64,000 bases of DNA from Hymenobacter glacialis. GTDB lineage: Bacteria; Bacteroidota; Bacteroidia; Cytophagales; Hymenobacteraceae. Positions 8,424 through 15,948 of the stretch are shown piece after piece. The notes beneath the pieces are model-generated. The model saw nothing but the letters and a program-made list of their open reading frames with translations. It made no database searches and was not told the origin of the DNA. Position 1 is the stretch's first letter. Each line of letters starts with the position of its first letter. A program made the translations under genes and the position numbers. The DNA lies in contig NZ_MDZC01000090.1 of assembly GCF_001816165.1 (NCBI RefSeq), forward strand, positions 1-64,000. Direction: 5' to 3'.

Positions 8424-9440
8424 ATGCCCCCCATCTCCTCCACCCGCCTCAATAAATTCATCAGCGAAAGCGGCTTTTGCTCCCGCCGCGAAGCCGACCG
8501 GTTTATCGAGCAGGGGCAGGTGCTGCTCAACGGCAAGCCGGCCCAGATAGGCGACCAGGTGGGCCCGCGCGACCGGGTGAGCATAAACGGCCACAAGCTG
8601 GAGCCCAAGCAGGCCGAAGATGCGGTGTATCTGGCCTTCAACAAGCCCGTGGGCGTGACCAGCACCTCCGAGCCGGGTGTGCGCGGCAACATCGTGGACT
8701 ACGTGAACCACGCCGCCCGCGTCTTCCCCATCGGCCGCCTGGATAAGGATTCGTCGGGTCTGATTTTCCTGACCAGCGACGGCGACATCGTGAATAAAAT
8801 TCTGCGCGCCGGCAACAAGCATGAAAAGGAATACCTCGTGCAGGTAAACCGCATTCTCTCCGACCGCATGCTGGAGGAAATGTCGCAGGGCATCCCCATG
8901 CTGGGCACCGTCACCAAGCCCTGCCTCATTGAGAAGGAGACGCCCTACATCTTCCGCATCACGCTGGTGCAGGGCCTCAACCGCCAGATTCGCCGCATGG
9001 TGGAGCATTTTGGCTACGAAGTGGTGAAGCTCGAACGCGTGCGCATTATGAATGTGACGGTGAAAGGCCTGCCCGTGGGCGACTGGCGCGAACTGACCCC
9101 GCAGGAGCTGGCCGGCATCATGAAAATGGTGGCCAAGTCCAGCGGCACCGAAGACGCCTCCGGTGGCCGCCGCCGCACCACCCAAACCGACGCCCCCAAA
9201 ACGCCCGCCGTGGACCGGCGCCCCAAATCCGGCCCGCCCTCGCAAAAAAACCCCGCTGCCAACGGCTGGTGGGGCCCCCGCCCCGAAAAGGCTGCCGGGC
9301 CCGGCACCAGCAAGCGCCCGGCCAAAGCCGGTGGCGGTGCCTCAAAACCGAAGAACAGCGGCCCGAACAAACTGGGCAGCCGCCCCCCTGCCAGGGGCAA
9401 CTCCGGGGGCCGCAGCAAAGGCCCGGCCCCAAGGCGATAA
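8424..9440 (+). CDS. rluF: 23S rRNA pseudouridine synthase, RluF-like
   Basis: 338 residues. An S4 RNA-binding domain ([25 protein letters not shown], about 6-50) is followed by the RsuA/RluB/RluE/RluF-type catalytic domain with the active-site Asp in [10 protein letters not shown] and the motif [14 protein letters not shown]. The latter is typical of RluF, which makes pseudouridine 2604 in 23S rRNA, rather than RluB. After about residue 240 comes an unusually long, basic tail rich in Pro, Gly, Arg and Lys (about 95 residues), probably disordered and RNA-binding. The start follows the -7 box at 8349. It converges with the S41 peptidase gene, 14 bp away. Confidence 0.88.
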   Translation: MPPISSTRLNKFISESGFCSRREADRFIEQGQVLLNGKPAQIGDQVGPRDRVSINGHKLEPKQAEDAVYLAFNKPVGVTSTSEPGVRGNIVDYVNHAARVFPIGRLDKDSSGLIFLTSDGDIVNKILRAGNKHEKEYLVQVNRILSDRMLEEMSQGIPMLGTVTKPCLIEKETPYIFRITLVQGLNRQIRRMVEHFGYEVVKLERVRIMNVTVKGLPVGDWRELTPQELAGIMKMVAKSSGTEDASGGRRRTTQTDAPKTPAVDRRPKSGPPSQKNPAANGWWGPRPEKAAGPGTSKRPAKAGGGASKPKNSGPNKLGSRPPARGNSGGRSKGPAPRR

Positions 9441-9454
9441 GGGCCGAAAGGTCT

Positions 9455-10729
9455 TTATTTCCGAACCTGCAACAGGCTGAGGGCTCTTTGCAGGGCCGGG
9501 TCCGGGCCATTGGCCGAATCCTTGCCATCAGCTACCGGGGCGACGTAGACCGGCGGGCGAAACGCTTCGCGAGGCTGCCCGTTGACGTGAAACAGACGCT
9601 CGACGGGAATGCTGAATCCGATACTGGAATTGGGCAGTTTGTAGGAATAAATAGCGCCGTTAAGGCGGGCCATTTCAGGACCCACCACCGTGGCTCGGCC
9701 CAGCGCGTCGAACCCAATGGCCAAGCCCTCGCCCATGCTGCCGGTCCAGCGGCCCACCAGCACTACCACCGGGGCCGCGTAGCGCACGCCACGCGGTGCC
9801 ACCAGCTCCAACCAGCTCCGGCGGGTTTGGGTTTGGACATCTTCCGGCAGCTCGTGGCGCTGGTACGGCGCTTCCCGCTCAATAAAACGCCCCATGATGG
9901 CGCGGGCCACGGTGGTATTGCCACCACTGGGCGTTTCGCGCAGGTCTAAAATAAGGCCCTGGGTATTGCCCAGGGCCGTCAGTGCGCTGTCGAAAGGAGC
10001 AATGAGGCCGTTATCGAACAAGCTATTATTAACCTTAATATAGCCAACAGTGCCGATGCGGCGCACTTCCAGGAGCGTGGGGTAGCGGCTGTTCTCCAAC
10101 TGCATGCCCGCGTCGTCGGGATGTGCTATGAAGGGCCCTCCCGCCGACTGCAGGCTCCACACGCGCGGGGTAAGGTGGTCCCCGGCCAGCAGCTGGAGCA
10201 GGGCAAAGTTGCGCGCGGCAGCATCGGGCCGGCGCAGGCTGCGGGGCAGGAATGGCTTGAGCGCTTCGTCCACCGGCACCCCGTTGACGGCCGCGACCAC
10301 CATGCCCACCCGCACGCCGCTCCGCTCGGCCCCGAACGCGGGGCGCACCGCCCGCACCACGGCTTTGCCGCTCACAAACTCGGCCCACACGTCGCAACCC
10401 GTAGGCACTAGTCGGCGCGAATCGGGGCGGTTGGTGCTCAGGCCGGCGTGGGGGTCGTATAGCTCGGCAAGGGCGTTTTCGAGAAGGCGCACGAAGGCCC
10501 GGCGGCTGCTTAGCGTGTCAAGCTGCGGCTGGTAGAGGGCCTGCACTTGCTCCCAGTCGGTTTGTTTGGATGGGAAGTAGCCATAGCTGGTGCGGATGGT
10601 GTTCCAGAAATACACAAAATCCTCCTGGTATTGCGGGCGCGTGAGCGGCGGTTTCTGGGCAGCGGCCCGATTTGGTGAGAGCCACATTCCAATCAACCCG
10701 ACAAGCAGAACCAGAAGGCGACTTTTCAT
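9455..10729 (-). CDS. S41-family peptidase, exported
   Basis: 424 residues from the ATG at 10729, which begins a clear signal peptide (MKSRLLVLLVGLIGMWLS...AAAQ); the frame extends upstream without a signal, so this start is preferred. Features of C-terminal-processing/tricorn-type serine peptidases: an N-terminal helical domain, a PDZ-like segment (SGVRVGMVVAAVNGVPVDE, about 150-190), the strand VGYIKVNNS, the loop LILDLRETPSGG, and the nucleophile Ser331 in RWTGSMGEGLAIGF. It probably degrades periplasmic or outer-membrane substrates. It is divergent from the frameshifted gene at 10825. Confidence 0.85.
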   Translation of the reverse strand: MKSRLLVLLVGLIGMWLSPNRAAAQKPPLTRPQYQEDFVYFWNTIRTSYGYFPSKQTDWEQVQALYQPQLDTLSSRRAFVRLLENALAELYDPHAGLSTNRPDSRRLVPTGCDVWAEFVSGKAVVRAVRPAFGAERSGVRVGMVVAAVNGVPVDEALKPFLPRSLRRPDAAARNFALLQLLAGDHLTPRVWSLQSAGGPFIAHPDDAGMQLENSRYPTLLEVRRIGTVGYIKVNNSLFDNGLIAPFDSALTALGNTQGLILDLRETPSGGNTTVARAIMGRFIEREAPYQRHELPEDVQTQTRRSWLELVAPRGVRYAAPVVVLVGRWTGSMGEGLAIGFDALGRATVVGPEMARLNGAIYSYKLPNSSIGFSIPVERLFHVNGQPREAFRPPVYVAPVADGKDSANGPDPALQRALSLLQVRK

Positions 10730-10813
10730 GGACGTAAAGAAAGGCCAGCGGGCGGCAACGGGGCAAAAGTGCGGGCCGCGGGCCGCCGGAATCAAATCCA
10801 TTCGTTTCGGGGT

Positions 10814-10821
10814 TAGGTTTG
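10814..10821 (+). promoter_or_regulatory. -7 box (TAGGTTTG) three bases before an ATG
   Basis: Matches TAnnTTTG and is separated from the ATG at 10825 by only TTG. If it is used, the transcript would begin at or within the start codon, giving a leaderless mRNA. Confidence 0.4.
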
Positions 10822-10824
10822 TTG

Positions 10825-11663
10825 ATGAAGCACTTTCTACTACTCGCCCTGTGGCTGTGGCTGCCCGGGATGGCACGGGCCCTCGCGCCGCTGCAGCCCC
10901 TGCAGATTGCCGAGCAGTTTGTGGCCCCGGCCGGGTGGCCCGAAATGCGGGACTACCTCTGCTGCGAGGCCGCCGGCCAGGCCCGGCGCGAAACCCTGGG
11001 CCAGCAGATTCCGGCCCGCCTGCAGCGCGTGTGCCAGCTGGTGCAGCAAGGCCCCGCCACCGCCGTAGTAGCCGTGGAGCTGCGCGACTCCCTGGACCGC
11101 AAGGATTTTTACCTGCACTTCAGCAAGGAAGCCGGGGCCTGGAAGCTGCTCGCCATCCGCAACCTGGCCATGACGCACCTGGGGCCGCCCATGGTTGAAA
11201 TCCTGGCGGGCATGACGCCCGCCGAAGTAGCCGATTACGACCAGAAGCACCCCGACGCCGGCCATGCCTTCACCCTGGGCAACCTGAGGCTGTGGACCAG
11301 CGCCGATGCCGACATTGCCGCCCACTTCGCCCGCAACCGGACCGATTTCCAGCAGCTGCTGCGCCTGGTGCAGGCGGCCGGTACTTTCCCCCGGCCCGGC
11401 TTGCAGCCGCGCACACCGGCGAGCAGGCCGCCAACGCCAACCCGGCCGTGCACGCCCTGCTCCGCAAGCTGTTTCTGGCCCAGGTAACGCGCCGCGAAAC
11501 CAGCTGCACGAGTTGCCTGGAGTTCGTTATCGGCGGGAAAGTGCGCAGCACCGTGGGCCTGCTCTACCAGCCCGCGGCCTCCCTGCTCCCCGCCATGCAC
11601 CCCGACCACCTCATTGTCCTTAAGCCCCTGGGCGACGGCTGGTACCTCTACAAAACGGTGTGA
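10825..11663 (+). pseudogene. Exported hypothetical protein, interrupted by a one-base frameshift
   Basis: The first frame (10825-11487) begins with a signal peptide (MKHFLLLALWLWLPGMARA) and reads normally to about residue 188 (LVQAAGTFP). It then turns into an implausible Pro/Arg/Cys-rich tail. The neighbouring frame continues sensibly from there to 11663 (ARLAAAHTGEQAANANPAV...GDGWYLYKTV). Adding one C to the C5 run at 11388-11392 joins the two into a 279-residue protein. The C-terminal half has a CTSC motif and LVLKPLGDGWYLYK. No family was recognised. It may be a sequencing error rather than true decay. Confidence 0.72.
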
Positions 11664-11700
11664 GCCGCACGGCTACCAACCGTGCCCCGGCTCAGGCTGG

Positions 11701-11708
11701 TACCTTTG
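11701..11708 (+). promoter_or_regulatory. -7 box (TACCTTTG) of rlmF
   Basis: A perfect TAnnTTTG box eight bases before the ATG at 11717 and 20 before the ATG at 11729. The upstream in-frame start at 11660 would lie before this promoter and is rejected. Confidence 0.6.
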
Positions 11709-11716
11709 TGGCCTCA

Positions 11717-12703
11717 ATGCCCCACCCCATGAAGCCACCGCTCCCCACTGCTCCCCTCGAAAAAGACCAGCTGCACCCGCGCAACCCGCACCGCGCACCC
11801 TACGATTTTCCGCAGCTCAGCCAGATCAGCCCCGAGCTGGCTGCCTTTGTGCAGCCCAACCAGTACGGCAACCTCTCCATCGATTTTGCCAATCCCACCG
11901 CCGTAAAAGCCCTGAACCGGGCGCTGCTGCGGCAGTTCTACGGCATCGAGCACTGGGACATACCCAAGGGCTACCTGTGCCCGCCCATCCCCGGCCGCGC
12001 CGATTACGTGCACTACCTGGCCGACTTGCTGGCCGAAAGCAACGGCGGTGTGCTGCCGCCCGGCGAAGAAATAACGGTGCTCGACGTGGGCGTGGGCGCC
12101 AACTGCATTTACCCCATCATCGGTCGGCGGGAATACGGCTGGCACTTTGTGGGCTCGGATGTAGACGGTGTGGCCGTGCGCGCGGCCCAGCAGATTGAGG
12201 CGGCCAACCCCGCCCTGGCCGGCGCCATTGAGTGCCGGCTGCAGCCCGCCCGCACCCGCATTTTCGACGGCCTCATTCAGACCGGCGAGGTGTTTGACCT
12301 CACCATGTGCAACCCGCCGTTTCACGCCTCGGCGGCGGCGGCGGCGGCGGGCAGCCAGCGCAAAACCGCCAACCTGGGCACCGGCCGTGGCCCGCGCCCG
12401 GCCCTGAACTTTGGCGGCCAAAACAACGAGCTGTGGTGCGAGGGGGGTGAAGCCAGCTTCATTCGCCGCATGGTGCAGGAGAGCGGCCGGCGGCCCCGCT
12501 CCTGCTACTGGTACACGTCATTGGTCTCCAAAAAAGAAACCCTGCCCGGCGTGTACAAGGCCCTGAAAACGGCCGGCGCTACTGATGTACGCACCATAGA
12601 CATGGCGCAGGGCCAGAAAAAAAGCCGCCTCGTGGCCTGGACCTTCCTCACGCCTGCCCAGCAAGCCCGGTGGCAGGCGGAGCGGTGGGCCGCTATTCAG
12701 TAG
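11717..12703 (+). CDS. rlmF: 23S rRNA (adenine1618-N6)-methyltransferase RlmF
   Basis: S-adenosylmethionine-dependent methylation of A1618 in 23S rRNA. 328 residues. The N-terminus (HPRNPHRAPYDFPQL...YGNLSIDFANPTAVKALNRALL) is characteristic of RlmF/METTL16-type enzymes. The SAM site is LDVGVGANCIYP (122-133) and the catalytic motif is N199-P-P-F202. A GCG-rich tract encodes a short polyalanine run just after the catalytic motif (ASAAAAAAGSQ). Two ATGs, 11717 and 11729, fit the promoter; a start at 11729 would give a short leader and lose four residues. Confidence 0.92.
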   Translation: MPHPMKPPLPTAPLEKDQLHPRNPHRAPYDFPQLSQISPELAAFVQPNQYGNLSIDFANPTAVKALNRALLRQFYGIEHWDIPKGYLCPPIPGRADYVHYLADLLAESNGGVLPPGEEITVLDVGVGANCIYPIIGRREYGWHFVGSDVDGVAVRAAQQIEAANPALAGAIECRLQPARTRIFDGLIQTGEVFDLTMCNPPFHASAAAAAAGSQRKTANLGTGRGPRPALNFGGQNNELWCEGGEASFIRRMVQESGRRPRSCYWYTSLVSKKETLPGVYKALKTAGATDVRTIDMAQGQKKSRLVAWTFLTPAQQARWQAERWAAIQ

Positions 12704-12733
12704 CCGCCCCAACGAACGCACCTTAATATTGCG

Positions 12734-12741
12734 TATCTTCG
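12734..12741 (+). promoter_or_regulatory. -7-like box (TATCTTCG) of the cold-shock gene
   Basis: Near match to TAnnTTTG. It would start a transcript near 12747 with a leader of about 70 bases that includes the alternative hairpins at 12757-12816. Confidence 0.45.
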
Positions 12742-12756
12742 TAATAATCCACTCCT

Positions 12757-12816
12757 CTGTTTTGTGCTTCTACTTAAATTAGACAAAACAGATACAACGA
12801 TTTAGCAGCACAAAAC
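12757..12816 (+). promoter_or_regulatory. Leader with two mutually exclusive hairpins before the csp gene
   Basis: One upstream arm can pair with two different downstream arms. CTGTTTTGT (12757-12765) is complementary to ACAAAACAG (12783-12791). The overlapping GTTTTGTGCT (12759-12768) is complementary to AGCACAAAAC (12807-12816), which ends one base before the ATG. The second pairing would bury the translation start region and the first would free it. A temperature-responsive switch is an inference from position and gene type. Confidence 0.5.
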
Positions 12817-12817
12817 T

Positions 12818-13330
12818 ATGGGTAGGTCACAAGAAACTTTTGGTAAGAAGGACAACGAGAAAAAACGGGCGAAGAAGAAAACCGAGAAGGAAGAGCGTAA
12901 GGCCGAGCGCCAGGCAAATGCCAAGGCCGGCCAGCCGCTGGAAGAAATGTTTGCCTACGTGGACGAGGATGGCAACATCTCGGCCACGCCGCCCGACCCC
13001 AAAAAGAAGCGCATCATCAAGGACGAGGACATCCAGATTGGGGTGGCCCGCCGCACCGACGATGACGACGACGACCCCGTGCGCAATGGCATCGTGAGCT
13101 TTTTCAACGATTCCAAAGGCTACGGTTTCATTAAAGACCAGCAGACCCAGGAAAGCATTTTCGTGCACGCCAACGGCCTGGCCGGTGGCCCCATTGGCGA
13201 AAACGACAAGGTGACATTTGAGGTAGAAATGGGCCCCAAAGGCCCCAACGCTGTGCGCGTGAAGAAAGCCAGCGCGACGCCTCCGCCCGCGTCGGCGGCT
13301 CCCGCGCCTCCTGCTGCCCCTGCCGAATAA
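12818..13330 (+). CDS. Cold-shock-domain protein with charged N-terminal extension
   Basis: 170 residues, over twice the size of a minimal Csp. The first 35 residues are almost all Lys, Arg and Glu. A linker with DDDDDD follows, then the cold-shock domain (about 90-155) with RNP1 KGYGFI (100-105) and RNP2 SIFVHA (113-118), and a Pro/Ala-rich tail. The domain binds single-stranded RNA and DNA and melts mRNA structure; the charged extension is common in Bacteroidota homologues. The leader has unusual alternative pairings, and a strong terminator follows at 13349. The gene seems monocistronic. Confidence 0.9.
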   Translation: MGRSQETFGKKDNEKKRAKKKTEKEERKAERQANAKAGQPLEEMFAYVDEDGNISATPPDPKKKRIIKDEDIQIGVARRTDDDDDDPVRNGIVSFFNDSKGYGFIKDQQTQESIFVHANGLAGGPIGENDKVTFEVEMGPKGPNAVRVKKASATPPPASAAPAPPAAPAE

Positions 13331-13348
13331 CCCCGGCTAACCATTGCT

Positions 13349-13387
13349 GCAAAGAGGCTGACACTTCCGAAGTGTCAGCCTCTTTGC
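13349..13387 (+). terminator. Strong hairpin terminator after the csp gene
   Basis: GCAAAGAGGCTGACACTT pairs with its exact complement across a three-base loop, 18 bp after the stop codon. The stem ends in CTTTGC, and its outer core (AAAGAGGCTGA) is the same as in the terminator at 15888-15925. Confidence 0.8.
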
Positions 13388-13455
13388 GTTTCGACCAGGA
13401 GGTCGGCTCGGACTTTTCGCCAGTACAAGCCACTTTCTACTGAGCGGTGCTTTCG

Positions 13456-13463
13456 TAACCTTG
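13456..13463 (+). promoter_or_regulatory. -7-like box (TAACCTTG)
   Basis: One mismatch to TAnnTTTG, five bases before the ATG at 13469. It would imply a leaderless or nearly leaderless transcript. Confidence 0.35.
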
Positions 13464-13468
13464 CACCT

Positions 13469-14314
13469 ATGAAACAATTTTTTCTTGTTCTTCTCTCGTT
13501 CGCTTTTGCCACTACGGGCTTTGCAAAGTCTAAAAAAGGCGACATCCTACTACTGGGCACCTTACACTTCGATAACCCGGGAGCCGATATGGCCAAAGTC
13601 AAAACCTTTGATGTGATGACCCCCAAGGTGCAGGCGGAGCTGGAGAAGATGACCCAAAAAATCAGCATTTTTCACCCCGATAAAATCTTCGTGGAATGGG
13701 CGTGGAATGAGCAGGTTGGGCTGGATGAGCTGTACAAAGCCTATTTAGGCGGCCAATACGAGCAGTACGTCACCACCAAATACGCCAAGAATCAGCGCGA
13801 CTTTTATCTGAAAAGCGAAATCATTCAGCTGGCTTTTCGGGCGGGCAAAAAGACGAAACTAGCCCGGATTCACGCCCTCGATTACCGCAAAATATCCCTT
13901 CCATTCGACAGCGTGATGAATGCCATGAAGGCAGCCAACCAAACGGCGCTGATGCAAAAAGTGCAGGATGCCATCAGCGAGCTGGAAACCAGTCAGAATA
14001 AGAAAATTGAAAAGCTCACGCTCACTCAACTGCTGCTGGACACCAACACCAAAGAAGAGCTGGCGTTCAACAAATCCCTTTACATCGACATCCTCAACCG
14101 GGCGGGCAAAACCGACAATTTTGCGGGCGCGTTTCTAGTGTCGGAATGGTACCGCCGCAACCTCTACATGTATTCCCTGGTGCAGAAAAACATGACGCCA
14201 CCGGACGGCAAGGCCCTGGTGCTGGTGGGTTCCGGCCACGCCGCCATGATGAAGGAATTCATCGAATCGGACCAGCAATTCCGGTTAAAAGAACTGAAAG
14301 ACGTGCTGAAGTAA
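13469..14314 (+). CDS. DUF5694-type exported protein, TraB/GumN-like
   Basis: 281 residues. A signal peptide (MKQFFLVLLSFAFATTGFA) is followed by GDILLLGTLHFDNPGAD and, near the C-terminus, LVLVGSGHAAMMKEFIE. A histidine-bearing motif near each end is the arrangement seen in TraB/PrgY/GumN and Tiki-like proteins, proposed to be metal-dependent peptidases. This subgroup is usually named DUF5694. Substrate and activity are unknown. It is less GC-rich than its neighbours, with more AAA/AAT codons, which is mild evidence of separate history. It lies between the csp terminator and a DUF6503-like gene. Confidence 0.72.
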   Translation: MKQFFLVLLSFAFATTGFAKSKKGDILLLGTLHFDNPGADMAKVKTFDVMTPKVQAELEKMTQKISIFHPDKIFVEWAWNEQVGLDELYKAYLGGQYEQYVTTKYAKNQRDFYLKSEIIQLAFRAGKKTKLARIHALDYRKISLPFDSVMNAMKAANQTALMQKVQDAISELETSQNKKIEKLTLTQLLLDTNTKEELAFNKSLYIDILNRAGKTDNFAGAFLVSEWYRRNLYMYSLVQKNMTPPDGKALVLVGSGHAAMMKEFIESDQQFRLKELKDVLK

Positions 14315-14395
14315 GCCGAATTCATCCCGAGCTTTTGGCTCGGCCAGGGCGTATCACGCAAGCCTGCGCCTGCCGCCTTCGGGGCGAGTCTTGCC

Positions 14396-14402
14396 TACTT
14401 TG
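14396..14402 (+). promoter_or_regulatory. -7-like box (TACTTTG)
   Basis: A one-base-shorter version of TAnnTTTG that recurs before several genes here. It lies 15 bases before the ATG at 14418 and argues against the in-frame ATG at 14391. Confidence 0.45.
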
Positions 14403-14417
14403 TACTACCTTCCGTTC

Positions 14418-15188
14418 ATGCGAATCATCATCCTACTGGCCGGCCTGCTACTCGGCTCGGCTTCTTCCCTATTTGCTCAGGTGCCAGCTTCTAGCCTGGC
14501 CCCCGCGCCCGCTACCCTTACCGGCCCCCAGGTGGTGCAGCGTAGCATAGCCTACCACGACCCCCAGGGCCGCTGGCCTGCCCTGCGCCAGCGCCTGCAC
14601 TTTACCACTACCAACGCGACCGGCAAGGAAAGCCGCTTTGAGGTGGAGCTGGACAACCCCGGCGGCTACTTCTGCTACATTAGCCACCCGGAGGGCCACG
14701 AAGTAATAAAGGCCGTGGTGAACGGGCAGGAGGTGCTGCTGCTCGATGGCCGCGCCGACCTGACGGAGGCCGAGCGCAAGCAGTACCGCCTCGCCCCCGG
14801 CATTGGGAACTTCATGCGCAACTACTACACTTACCTCTACGGGTTGCCCATGAAGCTACAGGACGCCGGCACCCAGATTCTGGCCGACGCCGCGCCCAAA
14901 GACCTGCTGGGCCAGACCTATACCACGGCCCGCGTAAATTACGAGCCCGCCATAGGCCAGGATTCCTGGACGTTCTACTTCAACCCACGCACGTTCGCGC
15001 TGCAGGCCTACCAGTTCTACCACAACCATACCCCCAGCGAAGGCGAGTACATTATGCTCCAGGACGAGATTCTGGTGGAAGGGGTTCGCATTCCCAAGCA
15101 GCGCAAGTGGTACCTCAACAAAGACCAGAGCTTCCTGGCCACCGACCTACTGCTGCGGGCCGAGCCGCTCACCACGCGCCGCCTCTAA
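14418..15188 (+). CDS. Exported hypothetical protein, DUF6503-like
   Basis: 256 residues from the ATG at 14418, which opens a clean signal peptide (MRIIILLAGLLLGSASSLFAQ). The mature protein has alternating beta strands, an early segment VVQRSIAYHDPQGRWPALRQRL and a late EGEYIMLQDEILVEGVRIPKQRKWYLN. This resembles the DUF6503 family of Bacteroidota periplasmic proteins with a LolA/LppX-like fold, though family membership is from memory. The role may be lipid or hydrophobic ligand binding, but nothing here proves it. Same strand as its neighbours, with separate promoter-like boxes. Confidence 0.65.
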   Translation: MRIIILLAGLLLGSASSLFAQVPASSLAPAPATLTGPQVVQRSIAYHDPQGRWPALRQRLHFTTTNATGKESRFEVELDNPGGYFCYISHPEGHEVIKAVVNGQEVLLLDGRADLTEAERKQYRLAPGIGNFMRNYYTYLYGLPMKLQDAGTQILADAAPKDLLGQTYTTARVNYEPAIGQDSWTFYFNPRTFALQAYQFYHNHTPSEGEYIMLQDEILVEGVRIPKQRKWYLNKDQSFLATDLLLRAEPLTTRRL

Positions 15189-15352
15189 CGCCCGGCCCAA
15201 AGAGGCCTACCTGCCGCTAAAATACCTGGGTAGCCTGTGGGGGATGCTGAGCAACGATTTTGCACGGGTATGCCGCTCGTTCATCATGGCAGACCGCTGC
15301 ACCTAGCGAAGTAACACTGCCTGATTCACCTCAACTTCCCTGACCGCTTTTG

Positions 15353-15359
15353 TAGTTTG
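15353..15359 (+). promoter_or_regulatory. -7-like box (TAGTTTG)
   Basis: Located 21 bases before the ATG at 15381, which begins a signal peptide. The upstream in-frame start at 15357 overlaps this box and is rejected. Confidence 0.45.
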
Positions 15360-15380
15360 CCTACCCTGGCCGCTCTTGTC

Positions 15381-15869
15381 ATGCGAAACCCACTGGTAAT
15401 TTTCTGGCTGCTGGCTATCCTTTGCGGCCCTACCGCCTACGGCCAGCACACGCCCCACAAGCCCGCGCCGGGCAAACCGGCGGCCCAAAACGAGCTATAC
15501 CAAACCGTTGCCCGGCTCGACACGGAAATGTTCGCTGCCTTCAACGCCCACGACGTGGATAAGCTCATGGCCTACTTCGCCGACAATGTGGAGTTTTACC
15601 ACGACAAAGGCGGCCTGAGCAACTTCGCCCAAACCAAAGCCGGCTTCGCCCGCCTGTTCGCCCAAAGCCCCGACATTACCCGTACGCTGGTGCCCGGCAC
15701 CCTGGAAGTATACCCCGTGAAAGACTACGGGGCCATGCACATTGCCACCCAGCGCTTCTGCCACCTCGAAAACGGCCGCCCAGACTGCGGCAACTCCAAG
15801 TTCGTAATGGTCTGGCAGCAGCAGGCCGGCATTTGGCGCATCACCCGCGTCGTGAGCTATGACCATTAG
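15381..15869 (+). CDS. SnoaL/NTF2-like (DUF4440-type) exported protein
   Basis: 162 residues. A signal peptide (MRNPLVIFWLLAILCGPTAYGQ) precedes a single NTF2-like alpha-plus-beta barrel. The helix LYQTVARLDTEMFAAFNAHDVDKLMAYFADNVEFYHDKGG is the standard start of the DUF4440/SnoaL-like group, and the last strands (KFVMVWQQQAGIWRITRVVSYDH) close the cone. These domains bind small ligands or act as simple isomerases or hydrolases; the ligand is unknown. It is followed by a bidirectional terminator shared with the convergent lpdA gene. Confidence 0.82.
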   Translation: MRNPLVIFWLLAILCGPTAYGQHTPHKPAPGKPAAQNELYQTVARLDTEMFAAFNAHDVDKLMAYFADNVEFYHDKGGLSNFAQTKAGFARLFAQSPDITRTLVPGTLEVYPVKDYGAMHIATQRFCHLENGRPDCGNSKFVMVWQQQAGIWRITRVVSYDH

Positions 15870-15887
15870 GTTAGTCCCCAATCACTG

Positions 15888-15925
15888 AAAAGAGGCTGAA
15901 GCTACGGTAGCTTCAGCCTCTTTTT
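15888..15925. terminator. Bidirectional terminator between convergent genes
   Basis: AAAGAGGCTGAAGCTA pairs with TAGCTTCAGCCTCTTT around a three-base loop, with T runs on both strands. It serves the NTF2-like gene on the plus strand and lpdA on the minus strand. Confidence 0.85.
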
Positions 15926-15948
15926 GTGTTTCTGCCGCGAGGGCGGAA

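Noticed and set aside
12331..12353. GCG/CGG microsatellite in rlmF
   Set aside because: It encodes a short in-frame alanine run after the catalytic motif. No sign of phase variation, since frame is kept and no promoter is involved.
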